A stretch of 20,636 bases of DNA from Promethearchaeota archaeon (GCA_004524425.1 SDNN01000033.1:1-20636); one strand, 5' to 3'; shown: positions 1-8,250, counted from the stretch's first letter. Program-made: numbers and translations. Notes: generated by a model from the sequence alone, not told the origin.

Positions 1-228
1 ATGGTGATAAATATACCTCTACCTTCAACTGTGGAAGAAAAATTTCGGACCATCATGGAAGATGAATATAAAATCCGCAGGATGGCCGTTGATTATAACA
101 TTCCTGTAATTATCAATTTACAATTGGCGGAAGCTATAACGGATGCAATCGAAAAGGTAAGAAGAAAACAATTGATTGTCAAATCTTTAAATGAGTACCA
201 TGATGAACTAAAGGAAATTTACTGGTAA
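1..228 (+). CDS. carB: Carbamoyl-phosphate synthase large chain, C-terminal fragment (5' end outside window)
   Basis: Seventy-five residues up to a TAA stop match the end of the MGS-like allosteric domain that closes the large subunit of carbamoyl-phosphate synthase. The recognisable pieces are VINIPLP, then YKIRRMAVDYNIPVI and NLQLAEAITDAI, which correspond to the family's VINIP, IRR-A-D-IP and N-AEA blocks. The complete enzyme makes carbamoyl phosphate from bicarbonate, ATP and glutamine-derived ammonia for pyrimidine and arginine synthesis, in the cytoplasm. In relatives a hydrophobic residue precedes VINIP, so the ATG at base 1 is probably an internal methionine and the gene is cut by the window edge, not a free-standing 75-residue gene. 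The catalytic domains are not in view, so assignment rests on this domain alone. An oligo-T tract follows at once. Confidence 0.85.
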   Translation: MVINIPLPSTVEEKFRTIMEDEYKIRRMAVDYNIPVIINLQLAEAITDAIEKVRRKQLIVKSLNEYHDELKEIYW

Positions 229-243
229 TGAGAAATATAAATT

Positions 244-271
244 AAAAAAAAATTTTTATTATTATTTTTTT
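244..271. terminator. Bidirectional oligo-T/oligo-A terminator between convergent genes
   Basis: A run of nine A (244-252) is followed by T5 and T7 tracts (253-257, 265-271). The T tracts would end carB on the plus strand, and the A9 reads as T9 on the minus strand just beyond the PAP2 gene. Archaeal RNA polymerase terminates on such T tracts without needing a hairpin. Confidence 0.6.
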
Positions 272-288
272 AACATCTGAGACTATAA

Positions 289-1236
289 TCATTTCTCAAT
301 TTTTGTTAGGATCCAGGGCAGTAATGTCACTAACAAAAAGGATAGTATGAAGTATTGGATTAGGTCCCATATCTGAGATTCTAGGGGAATAAAACTTAAA
401 AGCACGTACAATAAGAGAGCAAAAACTACTCCAACAATTAGATTTATTATTTTTTGTTTGTTCGTAAGTGTTGTTAGATCATATTGAACTTTTTCGCATT
501 CGATTATATATCCTAAACCAAGTCCCATCATGGCACCACAGAATAAACCATATTCCATATCAGTAATAGGAAAGGCAATTCTTGCGATAATAAATAGAAT
601 TAAAGGTACAGCGATGGCAATAACTGACTTTAAAAGCAGACTTAAAGTATTGAACATTTCTGAAGCTTTAGGTTCAATAACAATGAAAAGTGTAAGAAAT
701 ATCATGCCAAATAATAATCCACCCCAAATATCCTGAAGATCATGAACTCCTATAATAATTCTTGAAATGGCGACCAAATAAGTGATTCCTACAAAAAACC
801 AAGCAAGATATCTATTTCTTTCCTTAACTTCATAACCTATATATGCATATGTACACACTGCAGACTGAGAGTGACCTGATGGAAATCCATAGTCACTTGC
901 TTCTCTTCTTGTCCAAGGTCTTGGATCTTGAAAAATATCTTTTAAGAAGTTATTAAGATAGGCTCCACCAAGTAGAAGACTAAATGCTAAATTTTTTGCA
1001 TATTTCTTATTATAACCAAACCATAAAACTGCTATTACTACAATATATACTCTAGTATCTCCTAGCATGGTAATTATTGAGAATATGAGATACATTTCTT
1101 CATTATAGTAGAAGAGCTCATTAAAATAGATGTTAAATCCAAGCAATAACAAAATCAATCCTACCACGAACGTGATAATGGCATTTAAAGTTATGAACAA
1201 CCATAATTTTTTAGATATTATTTCCTCCTCAGCCAT
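289..1236 (-). CDS. PAP2-family membrane phosphatase with extra C-terminal membrane domain
   Basis: The three-part lipid-phosphatase signature is complete. Counting from the ATG start it is K99 with R106-P107, PSGH at 119-122, and S158-R159 with H165 and D169 (spacing SR-x5-H-x3-D). These build the phosphate-binding and phospho-histidine site of the PAP2/type 2 phosphatidic acid phosphatase superfamily. Hydrophobic segments flank the motifs, so the enzyme sits in the membrane and should dephosphorylate a lipid or polyprenyl phosphate; the substrate cannot be read from sequence. After about residue 200 there are roughly three to four further hydrophobic segments, making it longer than a minimal PAP2 protein. 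A GTG three codons upstream (1245) is an alternative start. I prefer the ATG because neither has a clear ribosome-binding site. The gene converges on carB and diverges from the orphan at 1459. Confidence 0.88.
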   Translation of the reverse strand: MAEEEIISKKLWLFITLNAIITFVVGLILLLLGFNIYFNELFYYNEEMYLIFSIITMLGDTRVYIVVIAVLWFGYNKKYAKNLAFSLLLGGAYLNNFLKDIFQDPRPWTRREASDYGFPSGHSQSAVCTYAYIGYEVKERNRYLAWFFVGITYLVAISRIIIGVHDLQDIWGGLLFGMIFLTLFIVIEPKASEMFNTLSLLLKSVIAIAVPLILFIIARIAFPITDMEYGLFCGAMMGLGLGYIIECEKVQYDLTTLTNKQKIINLIVGVVFALLLYVLLSFIPLESQIWDLIQYFILSFLLVTLLPWILTKIEK

Positions 1237-1435
1237 GTTTTTCACTATATTTTTCTTATTTTGTTTATATTTATTTTTAGATAAATTCGTAAAAAATGTA
1301 ATAAATGTGTGAATAAATAGAGATCCGTAGAACTATATAATACTTTGTGAAATCATGCTAATTTCTATTCTAAAAAAAAATTTAAATAAAAAAGCTACTT
1401 TTCTTGTTTTAAGGTAATTTTTCGATAATTTCCGA

Positions 1436-1451
1436 TTATATAAAATAGAGG
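1436..1451 (+). promoter_or_regulatory. TATA-like element and GAGG ribosome-binding site before the 7-helix gene
   Basis: TATATAAAA (1437-1445) runs directly into GAGG (1448-1451), seven bases before the TTG at 1459. The GAGG fits a ribosome-binding site and supports TTG as start. The TATA-like string is too close for a usual archaeal promoter of that start, because the transcript would begin near or after 1459, so it may be a chance AT string. Confidence 0.35.
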
Positions 1452-1458
1452 CTTAATC

Positions 1459-2178
1459 TTGGTACTAAGCGTAATTGACTATTATAATGGAATAACTTCA
1501 TTGGTTTTTGTGGTTATCTCCTTTATTATTGGCTTAAAATTAATACATAAATATTATAAGTATAAAGTTGCCGAACTAGGTTTAGTTGGCTTGACATGGT
1601 TAGGCGTGTGTGAGGTATGGATACCTACCGCCGTTTCATTCATTACTGTTTTATTTTTCGGCTTAACACTTTCTCCCGAGTTATATTTTATTCTGGCATT
1701 CACCTACATGCCAATTGCGATGTTATTTTGGTTAATTGCCATTACTAAACTACTTTATCAGGAAAAAAAGGCACTAATTCTTACCTCATATCTTATTTAT
1801 GCGTTAACATTTGAAATAATATTATTCTATCTTCTGTTAACTAATCCTTCATGTATTGGAGAAAGGGTTAGATTACTTGAAGCTACATATACAATGTGGA
1901 TGTATGCTTATTTGGTCTCGATTGCTTCTATTTTTTTTATCACGGGAATATTATTTGCGTGGAAATCATTAAAATCTGATAATAAAGAGACTAAGTTAAA
2001 GGCTAAATTCTTATTAACCGCGCAAATAACGTTATATATAATTTCCCTCTTAGAGGCTTTTTTTACACATGGACCTATGACATTTATTATCTATAAGATT
2101 TTTTTGATTTCAAGTGCTTTTGAATTTTATTTAAGTTTTTTCTTGCCTGAATGGTTAAAGAATATCTTATCAAGATAA
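1459..2178 (+). CDS. Seven-helix integral membrane protein of unknown function
   Basis: I do not recognise a named family. The 239 residues contain about seven hydrophobic segments (roughly 10-27, 38-62, 66-93, 104-123, 143-168, 183-203, 212-232) with short charged loops. One longer polar loop (KSLKSDNKETKLKAK) lies between segments five and six. There is no signal-peptide cleavage pattern and no metal-binding or catalytic motif. A tryptophan-rich stretch (LTWLGVCEVWIP) occupies the second segment. The start is TTG with GAGG seven bases upstream; the next in-frame methionine is inside the third helix, so no better start exists. It diverges from the PAP2 gene and converges on the GPH carrier. 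The architecture resembles lineage-specific seven-helix proteins common in Asgard genomes, but I infer no function from that. Confidence 0.75.
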   Translation: MVLSVIDYYNGITSLVFVVISFIIGLKLIHKYYKYKVAELGLVGLTWLGVCEVWIPTAVSFITVLFFGLTLSPELYFILAFTYMPIAMLFWLIAITKLLYQEKKALILTSYLIYALTFEIILFYLLLTNPSCIGERVRLLEATYTMWMYAYLVSIASIFFITGILFAWKSLKSDNKETKLKAKFLLTAQITLYIISLLEAFFTHGPMTFIIYKIFLISSAFEFYLSFFLPEWLKNILSR

Positions 2179-2201
2179 AATTAAAATTTCACTAACCTGA
2201 T

Positions 2202-2226
2202 AAAAAAAGAAATTAAAAAAAAAAAA
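2202..2226 (-). terminator. Oligo-T terminator of the GPH gene at 2260
   Basis: A7 (2202-2208) and A12 (2215-2226) on the plus strand read as T12 and T7 on the minus strand, starting about 34 bases past the stop codon of the minus-strand transporter. Confidence 0.6.
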
Positions 2227-2259
2227 GAATTAACCATTTCTAAGGACATTTTTGAAGAT

Positions 2260-3657
2260 TTAAAGATCTAATTCCTTCAATTTAGCCCGAACTTCCTGTT
2301 TTCTTTCTGGAGTGAGGTCATATAATTTCCAAAATAAGATGACTCCTATAAACATCAGTATCATGGGAATTATTGCTAATTGTATGCGAAGTCCAAGAAT
2401 AGCCGTGGAAGATTGAATGGGTGAACCAGGTTCAAAACCAGTGTAAATATGAATAAGAGCAATGGCAACGACTTGAATTATAATGGCTATCCTGCCAAAA
2501 AACGTACGAACACCCATATAAAAACCTTCTTGCCTTATCTCGTTTCTTACTGCTGCCTCATCCACCACGTCTCCAAGAACAGGAAGCATCATTACCCAAA
2601 ATCCAATAGAACCGATGCCTAGTATGGCAACAACAATGATGGCGTATGTTATATTCTCAACGAAAAACAAGGGAAAAATTAAAATGGTCAGTAATAAACC
2701 ACCTGCAGTAAACACTTTCTTGAAATCTCCTGTTTTTTGAGCGATTTTCGACCAAAATGGGATCGAAATCAAACCAATAACAATATATCCAAGCATTATA
2801 TAAGATTCATATACCGCCTCTTCCTTTAAAATAAATCTAACTACATATGGTATTGATCCGATCATGAGCAGTGTAGTCGCTTGATAAAACGTGAAAATAC
2901 AGAGATATGCAAGAAAACTTCTCTGCTTTAAAGCAAGCTTCATCATTTTAAAGAAGCCTAGCTGTTCTTTTTGTGCATCAGTTCTAAAAGCTCTTTCAAT
3001 CATTTCTTGATCTTCTCTAATGCCAGGAATCAATAAAAGTATGAGTGCTATTCCAACACTGGATACTATTATGGCCATGCTCAGGAATGAAGCCTTATCT
3101 CCGTAAGATATCAACATGGGAGGTAAAACTGCCCCTAACACGGTTCCAGTGACTCCGAGTCCTACTGCAAAGGATGCTTGTTTCAATCTTTGTTTATCAG
3201 ATCTGAATTTATCAGGTATGACTGAATTGTAATTGACATCAAAAATTGAAAATAACGTATCGTATATGCACAAGCTGATGAGAAGCCACAGAAAAATAAA
3301 AAGCCAATCCGTGCGAGGATTTACATCCGGAATCGCAAAAAATAATACAAAACATACCACCCACAAGAGGCCTCCTATAACCATCCAAAGAAATCGTTTA
3401 CCATATTTTTTCCAAAAGCTTCGTGGTTTATCAGCGACATAACCTACTAAGGGGTCATTGAACATGTTCCATACGGCATAAATTACAAATGCAACGGCAA
3501 TAAGTCCCGTGGCAAGCCCAATTTCGTTTTCGTAGAAATCAAAAATCCTCGTACCAAAAACCGCTAGCAAGAATTCAATTACCATCTGGCCAAAACCTGC
3601 CGAAAGGAACACGTATAAAGGTATCTTTTTTTCAATTGTTTCTTCTGAATTACTCAT
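2260..3657 (-). CDS. GPH-family sugar:cation symporter (MFS), TGFEPG subgroup
   Basis: A 465-residue carrier with about twelve hydrophobic segments. The N-terminal half carries the glycoside-pentoside-hexuronide signature NDPLVGYVAD (67-76), followed by YGKR (85-88) in the first cytoplasmic loop. In this family (melibiose, lactose and xyloside carriers) the Asp of NDP helps bind the coupling cation. The central loop has IREDQEMIERAF, closely matching REDKTVIDRYF in the carrier at 13668, and both end in a TGFEPG loop and a charged tail, so these two form a subgroup. It should import a glycoside with Na+ or H+, but substrate and ion cannot be read from sequence. The ATG start lies in a run of A with no ribosome-binding site. 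It stands alone on its strand, upstream of a strong T12 terminator. Confidence 0.88.
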   Translation of the reverse strand: MSNSEETIEKKIPLYVFLSAGFGQMVIEFLLAVFGTRIFDFYENEIGLATGLIAVAFVIYAVWNMFNDPLVGYVADKPRSFWKKYGKRFLWMVIGGLLWVVCFVLFFAIPDVNPRTDWLFIFLWLLISLCIYDTLFSIFDVNYNSVIPDKFRSDKQRLKQASFAVGLGVTGTVLGAVLPPMLISYGDKASFLSMAIIVSSVGIALILLLIPGIREDQEMIERAFRTDAQKEQLGFFKMMKLALKQRSFLAYLCIFTFYQATTLLMIGSIPYVVRFILKEEAVYESYIMLGYIVIGLISIPFWSKIAQKTGDFKKVFTAGGLLLTILIFPLFFVENITYAIIVVAILGIGSIGFWVMMLPVLGDVVDEAAVRNEIRQEGFYMGVRTFFGRIAIIIQVVAIALIHIYTGFEPGSPIQSSTAILGLRIQLAIIPMILMFIGVILFWKLYDLTPERKQEVRAKLKELDL

Positions 3658-3806
3658 TTTTTTATCATTCTAAGTTATTAAATTAAAATTTAGTTTTTTT
3701 ATTGAAGTTACATTTTACCTACTATTATAAAACTATTATGATTTCTGCTCATTATTGTGGAAAAATGCTAACCTTCTGGTAATATTTACTTTTAAGAAAT
3801 AATTTT

Positions 3807-4727
3807 TTATTCCTTTAAGAGCAGTTCTGAATAGTATTCTACTAATAGGTTAATAATTAGCTCTCCTAGTTCTTTTACTGGTGAGATCCTTCCCCCATCT
3901 AGCTTCCGAAGAGATTTGAGGCATGCCCACAAGCCATGCTCATCCTTTTCTTTAGGGCCGATGACCTCGACGTATTTCCCACCCGCCATTAAAAAACCAC
4001 CTAATCCTCCTATTGGAGGCCACTTTTGAAGTGCTTTCTCGAAATCCTTTTCTAATTCTTCGTTCATCATGTTTAACTTTTCTTCATCTAAAACCCCTAA
4101 AGCTGCGGCAGTTGAATGTTCAAAATGACCCGCATGCCCGCCAGTCGTTAATATCTTGAGAAGTTTTCTTTTTATTTTCCTAGAACTTTCATGTTCCGTC
4201 GCAAGTTCTTCGCTTAAGCTTTCTATTTCTTTTAAAATGCGATCCATGTTCTCATCTGCGAGATCATCTGAAGGTGCTATTATCAATTTTTCCAATTTTA
4301 AATCATTCTTGATGCTTTCAAGATGTTCCCCTAAAGGATTATTTCCGCCATGACCTGAAAAGATTAGAATTTTAGTTGCGGGCAATCCCATGTCCTTGTA
4401 GATCTCTATATGATAACTTAGAAAGTATTTGACTTTTTCTACTAACTCATCCACGGGGATAACTTTAGGAGCCCAATCACTGGCAACTGGCATGAAGTTA
4501 TCAGTAGCCCAGGGAATATGAGCAACATATCGAGCTCCAGATTTACATGATATCAGATGAGCAATTCTTTGACCAAATAGGTCATCCATTATTCTTGGCA
4601 AGGCGAGTCCATGACCTTCTTGAGGATTTCCTATGGAAAAAATTAACCACTTTCCTTCATTTTCCCCAAAAGGACCCCAATCGTCCATCTTACCATCTAA
4701 TGAAATTTCTTTTTCTTTATCAGCCAT
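3807..4727 (-). CDS. Creatininase-family metal-dependent amidohydrolase
   Basis: The 306-residue protein follows the creatininase fold. IGNPQEGHG (32-40) gives the E-x-H pair E37/H39, and D48 lies nine residues after H39, as in creatininase. SGHGGN (124-129) supplies H126. A late GGHAGHFEHS block (196-205) takes the place of the usual HAGExETS. The family includes creatininase, the ArfB deformylase of archaeal flavin/F420 synthesis, and mycofactocin MftE. The general layout, including a SGAR-Y segment before the HGGN motif, recalls ArfB, but I would not assign that function. The change of HAGE to HAGH at 198-201 alters a residue that is often acidic at the metal site. A charged helical insertion (about 160-190) separates HGGN from the last motif. 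The gene diverges from the DegT aminotransferase across a 113-base spacer. Confidence 0.8.
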   Translation of the reverse strand: MADKEKEISLDGKMDDWGPFGENEGKWLIFSIGNPQEGHGLALPRIMDDLFGQRIAHLISCKSGARYVAHIPWATDNFMPVASDWAPKVIPVDELVEKVKYFLSYHIEIYKDMGLPATKILIFSGHGGNNPLGEHLESIKNDLKLEKLIIAPSDDLADENMDRILKEIESLSEELATEHESSRKIKRKLLKILTTGGHAGHFEHSTAAALGVLDEEKLNMMNEELEKDFEKALQKWPPIGGLGGFLMAGGKYVEVIGPKEKDEHGLWACLKSLRKLDGGRISPVKELGELIINLLVEYYSELLLKE

Positions 4728-4826
4728 TATCTGATTGAATTTTTAGGAAAATTAAAAATTTATTAAAAAGGTTTTAAATTATACATTTTATTAAATTAGG
4801 GAATTAAAATAATCATGAATAACATA

Positions 4827-4831
4827 GGTGA
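4827..4831 (+). promoter_or_regulatory. GGTGA ribosome-binding site that decides a TTG start
   Basis: GGTGA lies nine bases before the TTG at 4841. The same GGTGA core precedes the aconitase X large subunit. It supports TTG over the internal ATG at 4856, which would delete the LPGPG block common at the front of this aminotransferase group. Confidence 0.5.
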
Positions 4832-4840
4832 ACAAAAACA

Positions 4841-6076
4841 TTGCCAGGACCAGGAATGGACATAATTGGAAAAGAAGAAAAAGAAGAATTAATGGAAATA
4901 ATTGAATCTGGACATCTTTTTAGATATGGAGATTTATCCGATCCCAACTTTAAAGCTAAAACGTGGAATTTAGAACAGGATTTTGCGAAAAAATTCGGAG
5001 TGAAACACGCGCTAGCCGTGAGTTCGGGATCGACAGCATTATTAACCACTTTATGGGCCTTGGGTATTGGACCAGGAGATGAGGTCATCGTGCCGGGCTA
5101 TACCTTCATCGCAAGCATCACTGCGATTATATTTGCAAGAGCTATTCCCGTTCTTGCTGAAGTAGATAAAACTTTAACACTAGATCCCGAAGATGTTATA
5201 AAAAAAATCACCCCCCGAACTAAGGCTATAATGCTTGTACACATGCTTGGTAACCCCGGCCACATAGACGAATTTGTAAGGATCGCCAAAGAACATGACA
5301 TTATATTAATTGAAGATTGTGCTCAAGCGTTAGGAGCAAGTTTTAAAGGAAAATATGCGGGTACCTTTGGAAAAATGGGAGCCTTTAGTTTAAATGTATA
5401 TAAAACAATAACCGCGGGAGATGGAGGCATGGTGATTACCGATGATGAGGAGCTCTACAAGAGAGCATTTGCAGTACATGATCAAGGACATTTTCCATTG
5501 CGTCAAGGAGTAGAGCAAGGTAAACGGACGGTGCTCGGTTTTAATTTCCGCATGACCGAGCTCACTGCGGCGGTCGCCAGCGCTCAACTAAAAAAGTTAG
5601 ATTATATCAAGTCAACCTTACTAAAAAATAAAAAAAAATTGAAAAGCATTCTTTCAGAAATCAAAGAGATCGAATTCCGTGAAATTCTTGATGAGAATGG
5701 AGAAGTGGGAACTCTCTTGACTTTTTTCATGCCAACCAAGGAGAGTGCTGAAAAATTGGCAAACAAAATTGGATGCACGACCATAGCAAAATCTGGCTGG
5801 CATGTATACAACAACATGGAACATTTATTAGGTCAAATGACAGTCACCAGTGAACAATGTCCTTTTACGTGTCCCTATTATAAGGGTCCAGAAGTGAAAT
5901 ATTATAAGGGAATGCTGCCACAGACGGATGATTTATTACAGAGAGCAATAAACATTAGCATCGGAGTATCTGATAAAGGACTAGGATCGGCTTATGGCAT
6001 TAAGATCACGAGTTCTGAAGAAGACATTGAGCGTGTCGGTCGAAATCTAAAAAACGCAATTAAAGAATGTCTATAA
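4841..6076 (+). CDS. DegT/DnrJ/EryC1/StrS-type PLP-dependent sugar aminotransferase
   Basis: A fold-type I PLP enzyme of 411 residues, the usual length. SSGSTAL (61-67) binds the cofactor phosphate. IEDCAQ (157-162) gives D159, which pairs with the pyridine nitrogen, and Q162. NVYKTITAGDGG (185-196) carries K188, the internal aldimine lysine. The family transfers an amino group, usually from glutamate or glutamine, to a keto-sugar or keto-cyclitol for surface glycans or aminoglycoside-like products; the exact substrate is unknown. The region after about 270 (with CPFTCPYYKG) is specific to its subgroup. The start is TTG with GGTGA nine bases upstream, so the protein begins at PGPGMDIIG. A short out-of-frame reading from the ATG at 4815 could join it by a one-base shift, so a missed indel near 4832-4840 is possible. 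No sugar-nucleotide genes are adjacent. Confidence 0.88.
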   Translation: MPGPGMDIIGKEEKEELMEIIESGHLFRYGDLSDPNFKAKTWNLEQDFAKKFGVKHALAVSSGSTALLTTLWALGIGPGDEVIVPGYTFIASITAIIFARAIPVLAEVDKTLTLDPEDVIKKITPRTKAIMLVHMLGNPGHIDEFVRIAKEHDIILIEDCAQALGASFKGKYAGTFGKMGAFSLNVYKTITAGDGGMVITDDEELYKRAFAVHDQGHFPLRQGVEQGKRTVLGFNFRMTELTAAVASAQLKKLDYIKSTLLKNKKKLKSILSEIKEIEFREILDENGEVGTLLTFFMPTKESAEKLANKIGCTTIAKSGWHVYNNMEHLLGQMTVTSEQCPFTCPYYKGPEVKYYKGMLPQTDDLLQRAINISIGVSDKGLGSAYGIKITSSEEDIERVGRNLKNAIKECL

Positions 6077-6092
6077 TCAATTCATTTCAAGT

Positions 6093-6100
6093 CTTTTTTT
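6093..6100 (+). terminator. Oligo-T terminator of the aminotransferase gene
   Basis: T7 (6094-6100) after a C begins 17 bases beyond the TAA stop, in the 32-base spacer between two convergent genes. Confidence 0.5.
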
Positions 6101-6108
6101 CAATTACC

Positions 6109-6645
6109 TTAGGATAATTGGTGAATTTCATACAATTTGCGTGTAATTGATTGAAAAACTTCTTCCACGTTCTCTCCTGTTTTTGAAGAGCATTCTATTA
6201 CTTCATACATGTTGTGGTTTCTTGCTTGATCAATTGCATCTTCTATTGATACTCTTCTATATTCTTTCAAATCTCGTTTGCCTCCTACAATTAAAATGGG
6301 AACTTGAAAATCTTCCGCACCAGCATGTTTTCTAAAAATTGATAACCATTCCGCGACATGATCTAAAGTCTCTTTTCTCGTAATATCGTACATGAAAATA
6401 CCTCCTGAGGATCCTCTAGCATATACAGGCAGGAATGACCTAAATTTGATTTCTCCTCCAAAATCCCATATTTGGAGTTTAACAATGTCTCCATTAATCT
6501 CTATGTCCTTGGATACAATGTCTACTCCTAAAGTTGCTTTTGTATCTTGAATGAATCGGTCAGTAACATAACGATGGGTAAGCGTTGTTTTACCAACCCG
6601 AGAATCCCCAAAAATGCATAATTTAAAGGAAGCAACTGGAGCCAT
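6109..6645 (-). CDS. Ras/Rab-like small GTPase (Asgard type)
   Basis: A stand-alone 178-residue G domain. The P-loop is GDSRVGKT (13-20); the switch I threonine lies in ATLGVD (37-42). Switch II is WDFGGE (60-65), with E65 where Ras has the catalytic Gln61. The base-specificity motif is GGKRD (121-125), with Gly in place of the Asn of NKxD, and the G5 loop is SSK (153-155). It should bind GTP/GDP and act as a molecular switch, as eukaryotic Rab/Ras/Arf relatives do in membrane traffic. No C-terminal cysteine exists for prenylation and no N-terminal glycine for myristoylation, so any membrane contact must come from partners. Such GTPases are greatly expanded in Asgard archaea, and this is the strongest single pointer to the organism. 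It converges on the aminotransferase; an AT-rich promoter-like stretch lies at about 6670-6690. Confidence 0.92.
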   Translation of the reverse strand: MAPVASFKLCIFGDSRVGKTTLTHRYVTDRFIQDTKATLGVDIVSKDIEINGDIVKLQIWDFGGEIKFRSFLPVYARGSSGGIFMYDITRKETLDHVAEWLSIFRKHAGAEDFQVPILIVGGKRDLKEYRRVSIEDAIDQARNHNMYEVIECSSKTGENVEEVFQSITRKLYEIHQLS

Positions 6646-6840
6646 TTTATATAAATATCATGAAAAAGTTAAATATATTTCAATAGAGCTAAAAAACTAT
6701 CCCTATACCAATATTAAATAAATGATCATCTTAGCATATAATAGTTTTTATTCTAACAAATTAGAACCTTACATTTAAAAACTACATTTGTAAGAAATTA
6801 TTTTCGCTAACTTAGATGAGATAGCAATTTTTAATGACTT

Positions 6841-8250
6841 TTACTTTAATCTAACTAATTCAATTTTTCTCAAATAAATGAAACTTAACAAGAAAAATAA
6901 ACCCATGGATGCCATTGAAATTATGATTATAATGGGATTTTCCTCATTGGGGCCTGTTAAGGTGAGCCCTAGAATTATAGAGCCAACCGCTTGGCCAATG
7001 GAAATAATGAAAGAATTTAATCCTAAATAAGTACCTGAGATTTTGGAGACAACTTGATCTACGTCATTCTTCTCATCACCATTAACGTTTTCATAGATTA
7101 TGGCACTAGCAATGGGCGTGGAAAATAAATTAAGACAATATAAAGTGCCTAATACTGTTCCAACGGTTATTATAAAAATAATAATTTCGATCTCAAAGGA
7201 GAGAATAGTTATGAGATATAAGAATTCGAGAAATGAAGCAATAACCGAGCTAAGAATGCACAGAGCATAAGTCTTGATGATGTCGTTTCTTTTTAAGATC
7301 CACTTCCATGCGTAAAACCAACCATATTTACATGTAATAGAAATAATGATATATAAGAAAAAATCAGTTCCCCTGAAGTGAAGCACATATGTTAAAAAAG
7401 GAATGATCAAGATGGCCATCATCTTGGCAGAAATGTTATTAAAAAAACTTGTTGCTAAAAACTTTTTATATTTCTTATCTTTTGCTGGAATCATCATTTT
7501 TTCAAAGGCTTGTTTTACTGTAGTTTTTTTAAAGGGTTCATCATTAGCTATTTTCCCATGGAAGGTCTCATCTACAGAAAAAAACGTGATAATTACTGAA
7601 ACTAATCCAAAAAGAGTAAATATTCCTCCAATCAGCGGCATGTAAAAGATAATTGTTTTTCCAGAAGGTTCCCACCATTTCACATTTTCTGGTTCTTTGA
7701 GTAAGCTTTGCACGATGAACGGAAGAAGCATCACTAAAATAGATGCTATAATCATCAAGCTAGTATTTCCTGAAGCCACTTTTTTCCTGTTTTCATGAGT
7801 TTGAGATTGCTCAGGTAACATTGATGCATGTGGACTTAAGATTGATGAAACAGCAATGGCATTGATGGTCATGATGATCCAAAAATAAATTGCTGTTGGC
7901 CAATATAGAGGATTATCCCTAGGTGAGTAGAATGGTGGAAGCCAAATTAAAATACTCGAGAGCAACCAGATTGGCATGCCATAAAGAAGAAATGGTCTTC
8001 TTTTTCCAAATTTCCCAGGCTTTTTATTATCCGCTAAGACTCCAAATATAATTGAAAAAGTAGCGGTAGTGAGTAAATTTATTGATATACCTATTGAAGC
8101 GAGAATGGAATCTAAGTTTATGGTGTAGACATAAAATTGGAAAGCAAATACAGCTATAAGTAATTGAGTTAAATAGAGCCCGAAATATCCTACATTATAG
8201 CCAAAAATCCGATATCCATGTAGTTCTCGAGGAACAAACGCATTACTCAT
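6841..8250 (-). CDS. Divergent MFS transporter related to GPH/SLC45-type carriers
   Basis: The protein has 469 residues from the ATG and about twelve hydrophobic segments. The loop between helices two and three is FGVLADNKKPGKFGKRRPF (69-87), the same place as the DRT..GRRxPY loop of the neighbouring carriers. The NDPL motif before it is missing, replaced by a neutral TATFSII stretch. It is therefore an MFS sugar-type carrier, but without the cation-site Asp of classical GPH proteins its coupling may differ. A long loop with KWWEPSG lies mid-protein. A TTG seven codons upstream (8271) is an alternative start; I prefer the ATG, though neither has a clear ribosome-binding site. It lies 77 bases downstream of the zinc-ribbon gene on the same strand. 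A T7 tract on the minus strand (8276-8282) between them makes co-transcription uncertain. Confidence 0.82.
   Translation of the reverse strand: MSNAFVPRELHGYRIFGYNVGYFGLYLTQLLIAVFAFQFYVYTINLDSILASIGISINLLTTATFSIIFGVLADNKKPGKFGKRRPFLLYGMPIWLLSSILIWLPPFYSPRDNPLYWPTAIYFWIIMTINAIAVSSILSPHASMLPEQSQTHENRKKVASGNTSLMIIASILVMLLPFIVQSLLKEPENVKWWEPSGKTIIFYMPLIGGIFTLFGLVSVIITFFSVDETFHGKIANDEPFKKTTVKQAFEKMMIPAKDKKYKKFLATSFFNNISAKMMAILIIPFLTYVLHFRGTDFFLYIIISITCKYGWFYAWKWILKRNDIIKTYALCILSSVIASFLEFLYLITILSFEIEIIIFIITVGTVLGTLYCLNLFSTPIASAIIYENVNGDEKNDVDQVVSKISGTYLGLNSFIISIGQAVGSIILGLTLTGPNEENPIIIIISMASMGLFFLLSFIYLRKIELVRLK

Noticed and set aside
1..228. Free-standing 75-residue protein starting with ATG at base 1
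   Set aside because: It is the C-terminal piece of the MGS-like domain of CarB; the methionine fits an internal hydrophobic position before VINIP.
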